Source: Variovorax sp. SG517
Lineage (GTDB): Bacteria > Pseudomonadota > Gammaproteobacteria > Burkholderiales > Burkholderiaceae_C
Reading direction: 5' to 3'
NCBI RefSeq assembly: GCF_013376045.1
Contig: NZ_JABMJG010000012.1
Span: forward strand, 62,001 to 126,000
DNA: 64,000 nucleotides
Below are positions 34,751 through 45,815 of this stretch, piece after piece (the first letter of the stretch is position 1; the number at the start of each line of letters is the position of its first letter). The translations under genes were made by a program, and so were the position numbers. Under the pieces are notes generated by a model, which worked only from the letters and a program-made list of their open reading frames with translations, was not told the origin of the DNA and did not search any database.

Positions 34751-35821
34751 ATGGCACGCATCGACCTCGACCTCGCCCACGCCTACCGCCCGAACCCCAC
34801 GCAGGACAGCGACTACGCGCTGCTCCCGCTGAAGATGAGTTTCCGCGACGGCGGCGCCTACGCCTTGCTCGGCCCTTCGGGCTGCGGCAAGACGACCATG
34901 CTGAACATCATCTCGGGCCTGCTCGTGCCTTCGCAGGGCACCGTGACCTTCGACGGCCGCGACGTGACGCGCGCCACGCCGCAGGAACGCAACATCGCGC
35001 AGGTGTTCCAGTTCCCGGTGATCTACGACACCATGACCGTGGCCGAGAACCTCGCGTTCCCCTTGCGCAACCGCAAGATGCCGGCCGACCAGATCAAGAA
35101 GCGCGTGGGCGAGATCGCCGAGATGCTCGACATGAGCGGGCAGCTCAACCAGCGCGCCGCGGGCCTCGCGGCCGACGCCAAGCAGAAGATCTCGCTCGGC
35201 CGTGGGCTGGTGCGCAGCGACGTGTCGGCGGTGCTGTTCGACGAGCCGCTCACCGTGATCGATCCGCACCTGAAGTGGCAGCTGCGCCGCAAGCTCAAGC
35301 AGATCCACCGCGAGCTGAAGCTCACGCTGATCTACGTGACGCACGATCAGGTCGAGGCGCTCACCTTCGCGGAAGAGGTGGTGGTGATGACGCGCGGCAA
35401 GGCCGTGCAGGTGGGCAGCGCCGACGCGCTCTTCGAGCGGCCGGCCCACACCTTCGTCGGGCATTTCATCGGCTCGCCGGGCATGAACTTCCTGTCGGCG
35501 CAAAGCGGCAACGGCACCATCGAAGTGGCCGGAACGCCGCTGGTGCCCACGCGCGAACTGCCGCAGGGGCCGCTGAAGATCGGCATCCGCCCCGAGTACC
35601 TGCGCCTGTCGAACGCGGGCGCGGCCGGCGCCGTGCCTGCCGTGGCTAAGCAGGTGCAGGACGTGGGCACGCACGTGATGCTGACGGTGGAGGCCGGCGG
35701 CAGCCTGCTGAAGGTGCGGCTGCATTCGGACGACCGCCCGCCGGCGGTGGGGGACACGGTGTGGGTGCGGGTGCTCGACACCCACACCTGCTATTACAAG
35801 GATGAGGAACTGGTGGCATGA
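34751..35821 (+). CDS. glpT: Glycerol ABC transporter ATP-binding protein GlpT
   Basis: A 356-residue ATPase, the second nucleotide-binding subunit of the glycerol importer. Walker A (LLGPSGCGKTT), Walker B (VLFDEP) and the H-loop (YVTHDQVEAL) are intact, and a TOBE-like C-terminal domain follows. The ABC signature is lost: at the LSGGQ position (about residues 139-146) the sequence reads LAADAKQK. AAAGGAG lies 7-8 bases before ATG 34751; an earlier GTG at 34730 would overlap glpS and is less likely. It should not be confused with the unrelated E. coli GlpT antiporter. The next gene is separated by a repeat element. Confidence 0.93.
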   Translation: MARIDLDLAHAYRPNPTQDSDYALLPLKMSFRDGGAYALLGPSGCGKTTMLNIISGLLVPSQGTVTFDGRDVTRATPQERNIAQVFQFPVIYDTMTVAENLAFPLRNRKMPADQIKKRVGEIAEMLDMSGQLNQRAAGLAADAKQKISLGRGLVRSDVSAVLFDEPLTVIDPHLKWQLRRKLKQIHRELKLTLIYVTHDQVEALTFAEEVVVMTRGKAVQVGSADALFERPAHTFVGHFIGSPGMNFLSAQSGNGTIEVAGTPLVPTRELPQGPLKIGIRPEYLRLSNAGAAGAVPAVAKQVQDVGTHVMLTVEAGGSLLKVRLHSDDRPPAVGDTVWVRVLDTHTCYYKDEELVA

Positions 35822-35826
35822 GCGCA

Positions 35827-35880
35827 GTGCCGGGCCGCCCCAAACAAGCTCGCACCGAAGTGCGAAGCACGGAGGTACTT
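35827..35880 (+). repeat. Dispersed-type intergenic repeat, copy 2 (carries the glpP ribosome site)
   Basis: The glpT-glpP gap consists of TGCCGGGCCGC, a GC-rich middle, and GAAGTGCGAAGCACGGAGGTACTT. The two end blocks match those of the element at 2943-3020 in the same order and orientation. The embedded GGAGG is 7-8 bases before the GTG of glpP, so the repeat supplies the translation start signal of a transporter gene. Confidence 0.55.
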
Positions 35881-35882
35881 AA

Positions 35883-36769
<887 letters not shown>

Positions 36770-36773
<4 letters not shown>

Positions 36774-37582
36774 ACGAGAAGAGATTTCACAAGCGCAGCA
36801 TCTTCCTGGTGCTGTACATCCTGTTCGCGCTGTTGCCCATCTACTGGATGATCAACATGAGCTTCAAGACGAACGAGGAGATCCTGTCGAGCTTCTCGTT
36901 CTTCCCGCAGCAGCTCACCTGGGCGAACTACGCGCGCATCTTCACCGACGAGTCGTGGTACTCGGGCTACATCAACAGCCTGATCTACGTGGCGATCAAC
37001 ACGGTGATCTCGCTCACCGTGGCGCTGCCGGCGGCCTACGCCTTCTCGCGCTATTCGTTCCTGGGCGACAAGCACGTCTTCTTCTGGCTGCTGACCAACC
37101 GCATGACGCCGCCCGCGGTGTTCCTGCTGCCGTTCTTCCAGCTCTACAGCACGGTCGGCCTGATGGACACGCACCTGGGCGTGGCGCTCGCGCACCTGTT
37201 GTTCAACGTGCCGCTGGCGGTGTGGATCCTGGAAGGCTTCATGAGCGGCATCCCGCGCGAGATCGACGAAACGGCCTACATCGACGGCTACTCCTTCCCG
37301 CGCTTCTTCCTCACGATCTTCCTGCCGCTCATCAAGGCCGGCGTGGGCGTGGCGGCGTTCTTCTGCTTCATGTTCAGCTGGGTCGAGCTGCTGCTGGCGC
37401 GCACGCTCACCAGCGTGAACGCCAAGCCCATCGTGGCGACCATGACGCGCACCGTGAGCGCGTCGGGCATGGACTGGGCGACGCTGGCCGCGGCCGGCGT
37501 GCTCACCATCGTGCCGGGCGCCATCGTGATCTGGTTCGTGCGTCACTACATCGCGAAGGGTTTCGCGATGGGTCGTGTTTGA
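36770..37582 (+). CDS. glpQ: Glycerol ABC transporter permease GlpQ
   Basis: A 270-residue inner-membrane permease of the UgpE/MalG class with about six helices; the first lies at residues ~12-32. The ATPase-coupling loop reads SGIPREIDETAYIDGYSFPR. An open frame in the same phase starts far upstream but overlaps glpP; ATG 36770 with GGTGGAG just before it is the correct start. It is not the glycerophosphodiesterase called GlpQ in E. coli. DUF2160 follows after 12 bases. Confidence 0.94.
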
Positions 37583-37594
37583 GGAGGCACGGAA

Positions 37595-37903
37595 ATGTTC
37601 GATTGGATGGTCTGGACCACTCCGGTGGCCGTGTTCTTCGTCTGCATCGCGCTGATGCTGGTCGGCATGACGATCTGGGAATTCAAGTCGCCCACCACGC
37701 TGCGGCGCGGCTGGCTGCCGATGGCCACCACGCGCGGCGACAGGCTCTTCATCGGGCTGCTGTCGGCGGCCTACGTGAACCTGGTCTTCGTGGGCCTGGC
37801 GGGCAAGTTCCAGGAGTGGTTCAGCCTCGAGGCCGAGCCCTCTGTGTGGATCAGCTTCGTGCTGTCGATGGGCCTGCTGGCGCTCATCATGCGCAAGGGC
37901 TGA
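37595..37903 (+). CDS. DUF2160 small membrane protein of the glycerol transporter operon
   Basis: A 102-residue protein with three hydrophobic helices (about residues 5-28, 50-70 and 82-98) and a short basic middle segment (SPTTLRRGWLP). It matches the DUF2160 family, which occurs almost only between the permease and binding-protein genes of glpSTPQV-type operons. Its function is not known; an accessory part of the membrane complex is the reasonable inference. GAGGCACGGAA precedes ATG 37595. A small hairpin lies in the gap before glpV. Confidence 0.9.
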   Translation: MFDWMVWTTPVAVFFVCIALMLVGMTIWEFKSPTTLRRGWLPMATTRGDRLFIGLLSAAYVNLVFVGLAGKFQEWFSLEAEPSVWISFVLSMGLLALIMRKG

Positions 37904-37945
37904 GGGGCGCCGTTCCGCTTCTTTCCTGATTCCAAAAGCGTTCCG

Positions 37946-37969
37946 GCTCTCCGCCTCCCCGGAGCCGTG
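37946..37969 (+). promoter_or_regulatory. Intercistronic hairpin before glpV
   Basis: CGGCTCT (37946-37952) can pair with GGAGCCG (37963-37969) across a 10-base loop in the 110-base gap between DUF2160 and the binding-protein gene. Such hairpins often stabilise the downstream part of a transcript so that the binding protein is made in excess. No T-run follows, so termination is unlikely. Confidence 0.35.
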
Positions 37970-38013
37970 ATCGGACACAACACCGGGGAAGCAACAACCG
38001 AGGAGACAGTTCC

Positions 38014-39747
<1,734 letters not shown>

Positions 39748-39790
39748 GCGCCCGGCGACTTCCTCATCCGGCAGCAACAGCCGGCAGACA

Positions 39791-39821
39791 GGGCCGTGCC
39801 GCGAGGCGCGGCCCTTTTTTT
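39791..39821 (+). terminator. Intrinsic terminator of the glp operon
   Basis: GGGCCGTGCC pairs with GGCGCGGCCC across a GCGA (GNRA) tetraloop and is followed directly by seven Ts. This is a textbook Rho-independent terminator closing the glpD-glpV transcript and insulating the downstream biosynthetic cluster. Confidence 0.93.
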
Positions 39822-39961
39822 GCTCGTTTTTTCGCATTGCCGTCCGTTCGAGCGCAATTTGACCGCTTCGAGCGTCTGATTGCCGCGACGCCATGACCAT
39901 TGGCAGATGCGTTTGCAGGGCGGTTCGCTTACATTCGACGGCCCCCGAAATGCCCTAGCCA

Positions 39962-40951
39962 GTGAATTCCAGTCTTTCCAGCCCTTCCCACGCGCCTTCG
40001 AGCGTCAAGCGCGTCCTGGTCCTGCGCTATTCGCAGTCCGGCCAGCTCGACGAGGTCGCCGACAGGATCGTCGCGCCGCTGAAGGCGGACCCGACCATCC
40101 AGGTGCACGAGGAAGTGCTGCGGCCGCTGAAGCCGTATCCCTTTCCCTGGCCCTTCCTGACCTTCTTCGACGCCTTTCCCGAGTCGGCCCACATGAAGCC
40201 GCAGCCGCTGGCGCCGCTCTCGCTCACGGGCGACGAAGACTTCGACCTCGTCGTGCTGCCCTACCAGGTGTGGTTCCTGGCGCCTTCGCAGCCGGTGGCG
40301 GCCTTCCTCAAGCATCCGGTGGCGGCGCGGCTGCTCAAGGGCAAGCCGGTGGTCACCGTCATCGCCTGCCGCAACATGTGGCTGCTGGCGCAGGAAAAGC
40401 TCAAGGGCATGCTCGACGACGTGGGCGCGCGGCTGATCGACAACGTGGTGCTCACCGACCCCGGCCCCACGCTCGCCACCTTCTTCACCACCCCTGCCTG
40501 GCTGATCTGGGGCCGCAAGCGCGGCTTCTGGGGCATGCCCGATGCCGGGCTCAGTACCGAGCAGATCGCGGGTACGGCCCGTTTCGGCCGCGCCCTGCGC
40601 GACGCGCTTCACCAGGACCTGGAGCGCGGCACGCAGCCGCTGCTTTCCGGCCTCGGCGCGGTGCAGGCCAATGCCAGGCTGCTCATCAGCGAGAAGGCCG
40701 GCACCCGCAGCTTCTATCTCTGGGGCAAGCTCATCATGGCTGCGGGCGGGCCCGGCGCTTGGCAGCGCAAGCCGCTGCTGCTGCTGTACGTGCTGTTCCT
40801 GCTGGTACTGATCATCACGGTAGTGCCCGTGAGCCTGAGCCTGCAGGCGCTTCTGCGACCTCTGTTCAGGGGGTGGCTGACTAGAATGACGGCCAAATTC
40901 GAGTGCCCGTCGGGCTCAGCCACGGACCGCACCCCTCTCTATGACGACTGA
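39962..40951 (+). CDS. DarA-like dialkylresorcinol condensing-enzyme family protein
   Basis: A 329-residue protein with an N-terminal flavodoxin-like fold (KRVLVLRYSQSGQLDEVADR; the YSQSGQ loop is the FMN-phosphate type) and a C-terminal membrane segment (about residues 275-297, LLYVLFLLVLIITVV). It resembles the DarA family, which with DarB forms 2,5-dialkylresorcinols from two beta-ketoacyl chains, DarA completing the aromatisation. Whether this member does the same is unknown. Start is GTG 39962 without a strong ribosome site. The tail overlaps the KSIII gene by 11 bases. It is the first gene of a nine-gene cluster. Confidence 0.82.
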   Translation: MNSSLSSPSHAPSSVKRVLVLRYSQSGQLDEVADRIVAPLKADPTIQVHEEVLRPLKPYPFPWPFLTFFDAFPESAHMKPQPLAPLSLTGDEDFDLVVLPYQVWFLAPSQPVAAFLKHPVAARLLKGKPVVTVIACRNMWLLAQEKLKGMLDDVGARLIDNVVLTDPGPTLATFFTTPAWLIWGRKRGFWGMPDAGLSTEQIAGTARFGRALRDALHQDLERGTQPLLSGLGAVQANARLLISEKAGTRSFYLWGKLIMAAGGPGAWQRKPLLLLYVLFLLVLIITVVPVSLSLQALLRPLFRGWLTRMTAKFECPSGSATDRTPLYDD

Positions 40952-42074
40952 TGTCTTCCTGACCCGTACTGCCGCTTTCCTGCCCTTTTCTCCGGTCAGC
41001 AATGAAGACATCGAAGACGTCCTCGGTCGCATCGGCGGCAAGGCCTCCCGTGCGCGGCGGCTGATCCTTCGCAGCAACGGCATCCAGTCGCGCCACTACG
41101 CCATCGACCGCGCCACCGGCAAGCTGGCGATGACCAACGCGCAGCTCACGGCCAGCGCCATCCGCGCGCTGGGCGACGTGGGGCAGGTCGACTGCCTCGT
41201 CACCGGCACCTCGCTGCCCGACCAGCTCATGCCCAACCACGCGGTGATGGTGCACGGCGAGCTCGGCTGGCCGCGGCTCGAAGTGGTGGCTTGCGCCGGC
41301 ATTTGCCTGGCAGGGGCTGCGGCGCTGAAGCACGCGTGGCTCTCGGTGCGCGCAGGCGACGCGCGGCGCGCGGTGGCCACCGGCTCCGAGCTGGCATCGG
41401 CCGTGATGCGCGGCTCGCGCTTCGAGGCCGAGTTGGAGCACAAGGTCGAGGCGCTGGAGGCACGGCCGGAACTTGCCTTCGAGAAGGACTTCCTGCGCTG
41501 GATGCTCTCCGATGGCGCCGGTGCCGTGCTGCTGGAGAACGCGCCGCGCGGGCCGCTGTCGCTGCGCATCGACTGGATCGACCTGTCCTCGGCCGCGCAC
41601 GAGCTGCCGGCCTGCATGTACGCTGGCGCCGAGAAGAACGCCGAGGGCGGCCTCGATGGCTGGGCGCGCAAGTCGCCCGACGAGTGGCGCAGCGAATCCA
41701 CCTTCGCCGTGAAGCAGGACGTGCGCCTGCTCAACGAGAACATCGTGCGCGCCACGTTGGCCGAGCCGCTTGCGGAAGTCATCGAGCGGCGCGGGCTGAA
41801 GCCGGCGGACGTCGACTGGTTCCTGCCGCATCTCTCATCGCAATACTTCGTGGAGCCGGTGAGCCGGGCCCTCGAGGAACTGGGCTTTCCGATTCCGCGC
41901 GAGCGCTGGTTCAGCAATCTCGCGACCAAGGGCAACACGGGTTCGGCCTCGCCTTACATCATGCTCGACGAGCTGTTCCGATCGGGGCGCATCGAGCCCG
42001 GCCAGAAGCTGCTGATGTTCGTGCCCGAGAGCGGCCGCTTCTCGAGCGGCTTCATCCACATGGAGGCTGTGTAG
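40941..42074 (+). CDS. DarB-like 3-oxoacyl-ACP synthase III
   Basis: A 377-residue KASIII/thiolase-fold enzyme. The active-site Cys is about residue 118 in VVACAGICLAGAAAL, the His is in FLPHLSSQYF and the Asn in KGNTGSASPY, giving a complete Cys-His-Asn triad. It follows a DarA-like gene, as in dialkylresorcinol loci, where the KSIII joins two acyl chains. Expected substrates are acyl-ACP/CoA species; chain lengths cannot be predicted. ATG 40941 lies inside the end of the DarA-like gene. The following small gene starts two bases after the TAG stop. Confidence 0.88.
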   Translation: MTTDVFLTRTAAFLPFSPVSNEDIEDVLGRIGGKASRARRLILRSNGIQSRHYAIDRATGKLAMTNAQLTASAIRALGDVGQVDCLVTGTSLPDQLMPNHAVMVHGELGWPRLEVVACAGICLAGAAALKHAWLSVRAGDARRAVATGSELASAVMRGSRFEAELEHKVEALEARPELAFEKDFLRWMLSDGAGAVLLENAPRGPLSLRIDWIDLSSAAHELPACMYAGAEKNAEGGLDGWARKSPDEWRSESTFAVKQDVRLLNENIVRATLAEPLAEVIERRGLKPADVDWFLPHLSSQYFVEPVSRALEELGFPIPRERWFSNLATKGNTGSASPYIMLDELFRSGRIEPGQKLLMFVPESGRFSSGFIHMEAV

Positions 42075-42076
42075 CC

Positions 42077-42472
42077 ATGGATCTGGATGCAGTACCGCAG
42101 GAGGGCAACGCGACCCTCGACGGTCATTCGAAGCTGATGTACGCCCGTGACGCGCAGGGCCGTGTGGTCACCACCACCTCGCGCGGCTGGGAGGCGGAAG
42201 AGATCGTCACCAGCCACGCGGTCGACGTGCTGGTCGAGCAGGCCCGTGAAGCCAGGGAACGCGTGAAGGCGGGGCTGGCCTCGCCGCTCGAATACTGGAT
42301 GTACGAGCGCCGCATGGACGTGGCGCTGCTTTCGCAGACCAGCGGCTTCTGGCAGTGGCGCGTGCGCCGCCACCTGCAGCCGCGCCACTTCGCCGCGCTT
42401 TCGCCGGCGCAGCTCGCTCGCTATGGCGAGGCGCTGGGCCTGCCCGTTTCCACCTTGCAGGGGCTGCCGTGA
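42077..42472 (+). CDS. Conserved-looking protein of unknown function in the biosynthetic cluster
   Basis: A 131-residue soluble protein, no signal peptide or membrane segment. It contains an Arg/Glu-rich central helix (VDVLVEQAREARERVKAG), then SPLEYWMYERRMDVALLSQ and a basic WRVRRHLQPRHF segment. I do not recognise a family. Tight packing between the KSIII gene (2-base gap) and the BtrH-like gene (4-base overlap, GTGA) argues that it is real and works in the same pathway, perhaps as a scaffold or partner of the acyltransferase. Confidence 0.8.
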   Translation: MDLDAVPQEGNATLDGHSKLMYARDAQGRVVTTTSRGWEAEEIVTSHAVDVLVEQAREARERVKAGLASPLEYWMYERRMDVALLSQTSGFWQWRVRRHLQPRHFAALSPAQLARYGEALGLPVSTLQGLP

Positions 42473-43449
42473 ACTTCCAGCATCAACAGGCGGCGCATTG
42501 CGAAAGCGGCGTCATCTCCAGCCTCATGCGCCACCACGGCGCGCCGATGAGCGAGAGCATGGCGCTGGGGCTGTCGTCGGCTCTTTCGTTCGCGTACCTG
42601 CCGTTCATCAAGCTGTCGGGCCTGCCGCTCATTTCGTACCGCATGCCACCCAAGGCCATCATCAAGGGCCTGCTGGCGCCGATGGCCGCGCGCTTCCGCT
42701 TCGAGACCTTCGGCAGCGCCGAGGCCGGGCAGAAGCGGCTCGACGCACTGCTGGCCGAGGGCAAGCTCGTGGGCCTGCAGACCTCGGTGTACTGGCTGCC
42801 GTACTTTCCGCCGAACATGCGCTTCCACTTCAACGCGCACAACCTGCTGGTGTACGGCAAGGACGGCGACGACTACCTCATCAGCGACCCGGTGTTCGAG
42901 GAGCCCGTGCGCTGCCCGAGCGGCGACCTTGCGCGCGCCCGCTTCGCCAAGGGCGTGCTGGCGCCCAAGGGCCTCATGTACTACCCGCAGGCCATCGAGC
43001 GCAAGGCGGTGGATGCGGCCTCGGTGGTCAAGGCGATCCGCAAGACGGTGCGCACCATGCTCGCGCCCATTCCCATCGTCGGCGTGCGCGGCATGCGCAC
43101 GCTGGCCGCGCGCATGCAGAAGCTGTCGCCGGCCGATCCGCGCAGCGTCGACTTCATCGGCCACCTAGTGCGCATGCAGGAAGAAATCGGCACGGGCGGG
43201 GCGGGCTTCCGCTTCATCTATGCGGGCTTCCTGCAGGAGGCGGCGCAGCTGCTCGACAAGCCGCAGCTGCAGCAGATGTCGGAACGGCTCATCGCCATCG
43301 GCGACGGCTGGCGCGCCTTCGCGCTGAAGGCGGCACGCATGGTGAAGGGGCGCGAGGCGGTCGATCCGGCCGCGCTGGCCGCGAAACTGCGCGAGCAGGC
43401 CGAGCAAGAGGAAAGCTTCTTCCGCGACCTGAAGGCCGCCGTCGCCTGA
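42469..43449 (+). CDS. BtrH-like acyltransferase (BtrH N-terminal domain protein)
   Basis: A 326-residue protein of the BtrH N-terminal family. BtrH of butirosin biosynthesis moves an acyl group from a carrier protein to an amine of an aminoglycoside. The fold is papain/C39-like; here a complete triad can be read as Cys11 (HCESGVISSLMRHHG), His124 (FNAHNLLVYG) and Asp140 (YLISDP). No signal peptide. The GTG start overlaps the previous stop by four bases. The likely donor is the acyl carrier protein encoded at 45522; the acceptor is not apparent. The stop/start of the next gene overlap by one base (TGATG). Confidence 0.85.
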   Translation: MNFQHQQAAHCESGVISSLMRHHGAPMSESMALGLSSALSFAYLPFIKLSGLPLISYRMPPKAIIKGLLAPMAARFRFETFGSAEAGQKRLDALLAEGKLVGLQTSVYWLPYFPPNMRFHFNAHNLLVYGKDGDDYLISDPVFEEPVRCPSGDLARARFAKGVLAPKGLMYYPQAIERKAVDAASVVKAIRKTVRTMLAPIPIVGVRGMRTLAARMQKLSPADPRSVDFIGHLVRMQEEIGTGGAGFRFIYAGFLQEAAQLLDKPQLQQMSERLIAIGDGWRAFALKAARMVKGREAVDPAALAAKLREQAEQEESFFRDLKAAVA

Positions 43450-44357
43450 TGCTGGAGCTGCGCCGGCTCGGCTACCGCTACCCGCACGCCGACGCGCCCG
43501 CGTTGGCCGACGTATCGCTCGCCGTGCCCAAAGGCAGCGTGCTGGGTCTGCTGGGGCCGAACGGCGCGGGCAAGACCACGCTGATCTCGCACCTGTCCGG
43601 TGCGCTGGCCGTGCAGTCGGGCGAGATCCGCATCGACGGCCAGCCGCTGAAGGAAGTGCGGGCCAAGGCGCCCACGCGCATCGCGGTCGCGCCGCAGGAG
43701 CACGCGTTCTATCCGATGCTGACCGTGGCCGAGAACCTGGCCGTATTCGCGGCGGCCGGCGGCCTTTCGGGCGAACGTAAGAAGCAGCGCATCGAGGCCT
43801 GCACGCAGTTCGCGCAGCTGGAGCAGTTCGCTGCCGTGCGGGCCGAGCGGCTTTCGGGCGGCCTCAAGCGCCGGCTCAACCTGGCCATCGCACTGCTGCC
43901 CGAGCCCGAGCTGATGCTGTTCGACGAGCCCACGGTGGGCGTCGATCCGCAATCGCGCGCCTTCATCCTCGACGCCATCAAGAGCCTCGCGCAGCAGGGC
44001 GCGGCGGTGATCTACGCCTCGCACTACATGGAGGAGATCGAGGCGATCGCCGACCGCGTGGCGATCCTCGACCGCGGCCATGTGCTGCGCGAAGGTTCGC
44101 TCGATGAGCTTCTGTCGAAGAGCGCGATGCTGCTCACGCTGGCGACCGACGGGCTCGATGCCGGCATGCTCTCGCGCTTCGGCACGGTGGAGCAGGGGGG
44201 CGTGCACTGGCGCATCCACCTGAACCCCGGCAGCGGCCCGGCACCGGTGCTGGCCGCGCTGGAAGCCGAGGGCATCGAGGTGCGCCACGCCGAGTTCGGC
44301 CGCCATGACCTGGAGCAGCTCTTCATGGCGCTCACCCACCGCTCGCTGCGCGACTGA
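43449..44357 (+). CDS. ABC exporter ATP-binding protein
   Basis: A 302-residue ATPase of the drug/polyketide exporter (DrrA/CcmA) type. Walker A is GPNGAGKTT, the signature is RLSGGLKRRLNLAIALL, Walker B is LMLFDEPTVGVDP and the H-loop is YASHYMEE. A ~70-residue C-terminal extension follows, as in DrrA-like exporters. It pairs with the permease that starts 11 bases downstream and probably exports the product of the cluster. Confidence 0.93.
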   Translation: MLELRRLGYRYPHADAPALADVSLAVPKGSVLGLLGPNGAGKTTLISHLSGALAVQSGEIRIDGQPLKEVRAKAPTRIAVAPQEHAFYPMLTVAENLAVFAAAGGLSGERKKQRIEACTQFAQLEQFAAVRAERLSGGLKRRLNLAIALLPEPELMLFDEPTVGVDPQSRAFILDAIKSLAQQGAAVIYASHYMEEIEAIADRVAILDRGHVLREGSLDELLSKSAMLLTLATDGLDAGMLSRFGTVEQGGVHWRIHLNPGSGPAPVLAALEAEGIEVRHAEFGRHDLEQLFMALTHRSLRD

Positions 44358-44367
44358 ACGGACGCCC

Positions 44368-45525
44368 ATGCTCCTCGCGCTCATCAAGAAAGAGCTGATA
44401 GCCCTCACGCGCGACATGCACGGCCTGGCCGCGCTGTTCCTGATGCCGATGGTCTTCATCGTGCTGATGTCGCTCACGCTGAAGGACATCTACCGCCCGC
44501 CGCTGGCCGAGCTGAGCTACGCGATCGACATGCGCGACACCGCGACGCCCGCGCAATGGCTCAAGCAGCTCTGGCAGCGCGGCCACGGCGCGCCGCAGCC
44601 GCTGGGCACCGACTGGCAGGAGCGGCTGCGCAACGGCTCGCTGAAGTACGTGATCGTGATGGAGCCCGGGCTTTCCGAAGAGCTTGAGTCGGCCGCGCTC
44701 TCGACCGAGGCGCGCATCCGGCTGCTGACCGAGCCGGGCATCGACGCCAACCTTTTCAATGCGCTGCGCGCCGAGCTCATCGGCGCGTCGGGCGAGCTCA
44801 AGGCGCGCCTCGCGCTGGCGGTACCGGGCACGGCGGGGCCGGCGCCGGATGCGTCGATCCAGGCGATGGTGCACGCCGAACGTTTCTCCACCGCCGGGCC
44901 TCGACCCACCTCGGTGCAGCAGAACGTGCCGGCCTGGCTGGTGTTCGGCATGTTCTTCGTGGTGGCCTCGCTCTCCAGCCTGTTCGTGCAGGAGCGCAGC
45001 TCGGGCGCGCTCGGCCGGCTGCAGAGCCTGGGCGTGTCGCGCGGCATGCTGCTGGCGTCGAAGGCGCTGCCGTACCTGGGCGTGAACGCGCTGCAGGCGG
45101 TGCTGATGCTGGCGGCGGGCATCTGGTTCATGCCGCTGATCGGCGGCGATGCGCTGTCGCTCGCGGGCATTCACTGGGGCGCCTTGCTGCTGTCGCTGGC
45201 CGCGGTGAGCATGGCGGCCGTGAGCCTGTCGCTGGCGCTGGCCTGCGTGGTGCGAAGCCATGCACAGGCCGCGACCCTGGGGCCGATGGTCAATGTGCTG
45301 ATGGCGGCGGCAGGCGGCATCATGGTGCCCAAGTTCGTCATGCCGGGCTTCATGCAGCGGCTGGTCGAGGTTTCTCCGATGAACTGGGGGCTTGAGGCCT
45401 TGCTCACCGTGCTGCTGCGCGGCGGCGGCGTGGCCGACACCCTGCCGCAGGTCGGCCGGCTGGTCGCGTTCGCGGCGCTGATGTTCGTCGTGGCCGTTCT
45501 TCTTTTCCGCAGGCGCGCATCGTGA
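44368..45525 (+). CDS. ABC-2 type transporter permease
   Basis: A 385-residue ABC-2 family permease. One N-terminal membrane helix (about residues 22-42, LAALFLMPMVFIVLMSLTL) is followed by a large extracytoplasmic domain (to about 190) and five C-terminal helices from VPAWLVFGMFFVVASLSSLF, with FVQERSSGALGRLQSLGVSR between them. This 1+5 layout is that of YhhJ/DrrB-like exporters. ATG 44368 was chosen because it begins the usual ALIKKEL start; an earlier in-frame start would overlap the ATPase gene. The ACP gene starts within its stop codon (GTGA). Confidence 0.92.
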   Translation: MLLALIKKELIALTRDMHGLAALFLMPMVFIVLMSLTLKDIYRPPLAELSYAIDMRDTATPAQWLKQLWQRGHGAPQPLGTDWQERLRNGSLKYVIVMEPGLSEELESAALSTEARIRLLTEPGIDANLFNALRAELIGASGELKARLALAVPGTAGPAPDASIQAMVHAERFSTAGPRPTSVQQNVPAWLVFGMFFVVASLSSLFVQERSSGALGRLQSLGVSRGMLLASKALPYLGVNALQAVLMLAAGIWFMPLIGGDALSLAGIHWGALLLSLAAVSMAAVSLSLALACVVRSHAQAATLGPMVNVLMAAAGGIMVPKFVMPGFMQRLVEVSPMNWGLEALLTVLLRGGGVADTLPQVGRLVAFAALMFVVAVLLFRRRAS

Positions 45526-45815
45526 GCATCACCGTCACCCCCGAATTCATCGCCAGCCTCAAGGCCATGGTGCTCGAAGCCGTAGAGAAGGGCGAGCCGC
45601 CCGGCGGCCTGGGCGACGACGAGCCTCTGTTCGGCCCCGAGGCCCGGCTCGACCTCGACTCGCTCGATGCCCTGCAAGTGTCGATGACGATCCAGCAGCG
45701 CTTCGGCGTGCGCATGCCCGACAGCAAGGAAACGCGCCGGGCGCTGACCTCCATCGCCCACCTCGCGGAGCACCTTTCGCAAGCTGGTCAAGCTGGTCAA
45801 GCTGGCAAGGCATGA
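45522..45815 (+). CDS. Acyl carrier protein
   Basis: A 97-residue phosphopantetheine-binding carrier protein. The attachment serine is Ser47 in LDLDSLDALQ, the canonical DSL motif, with a VSMTIQQRFGVRM helix after it. It would carry the acyl or ketoacyl chain handled by the cluster's two ketosynthases and be the donor for the BtrH-like transferase. GTG start overlaps the permease stop by four bases. The C-terminus is an unusual repeated tail (QAGQAGQAGKA) encoded by 9-base tandem repeats that run up to the start of the next gene. Confidence 0.9.
   Translation: MSITVTPEFIASLKAMVLEAVEKGEPPGGLGDDEPLFGPEARLDLDSLDALQVSMTIQQRFGVRMPDSKETRRALTSIAHLAEHLSQAGQAGQAGKA
45780..45806 (+). repeat. Three tandem 9-base repeats at the end of the ACP gene
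   Basis: The unit CAAGCTGGT occurs at 45780-45788 and 45789-45797, and with one change (final C) at 45798-45806. It encodes Q-A-G units in the ACP tail. Because the unit is a multiple of three, copy-number change would not shift the frame. It ends six bases before the ATG of the ketosynthase gene. Confidence 0.85.
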
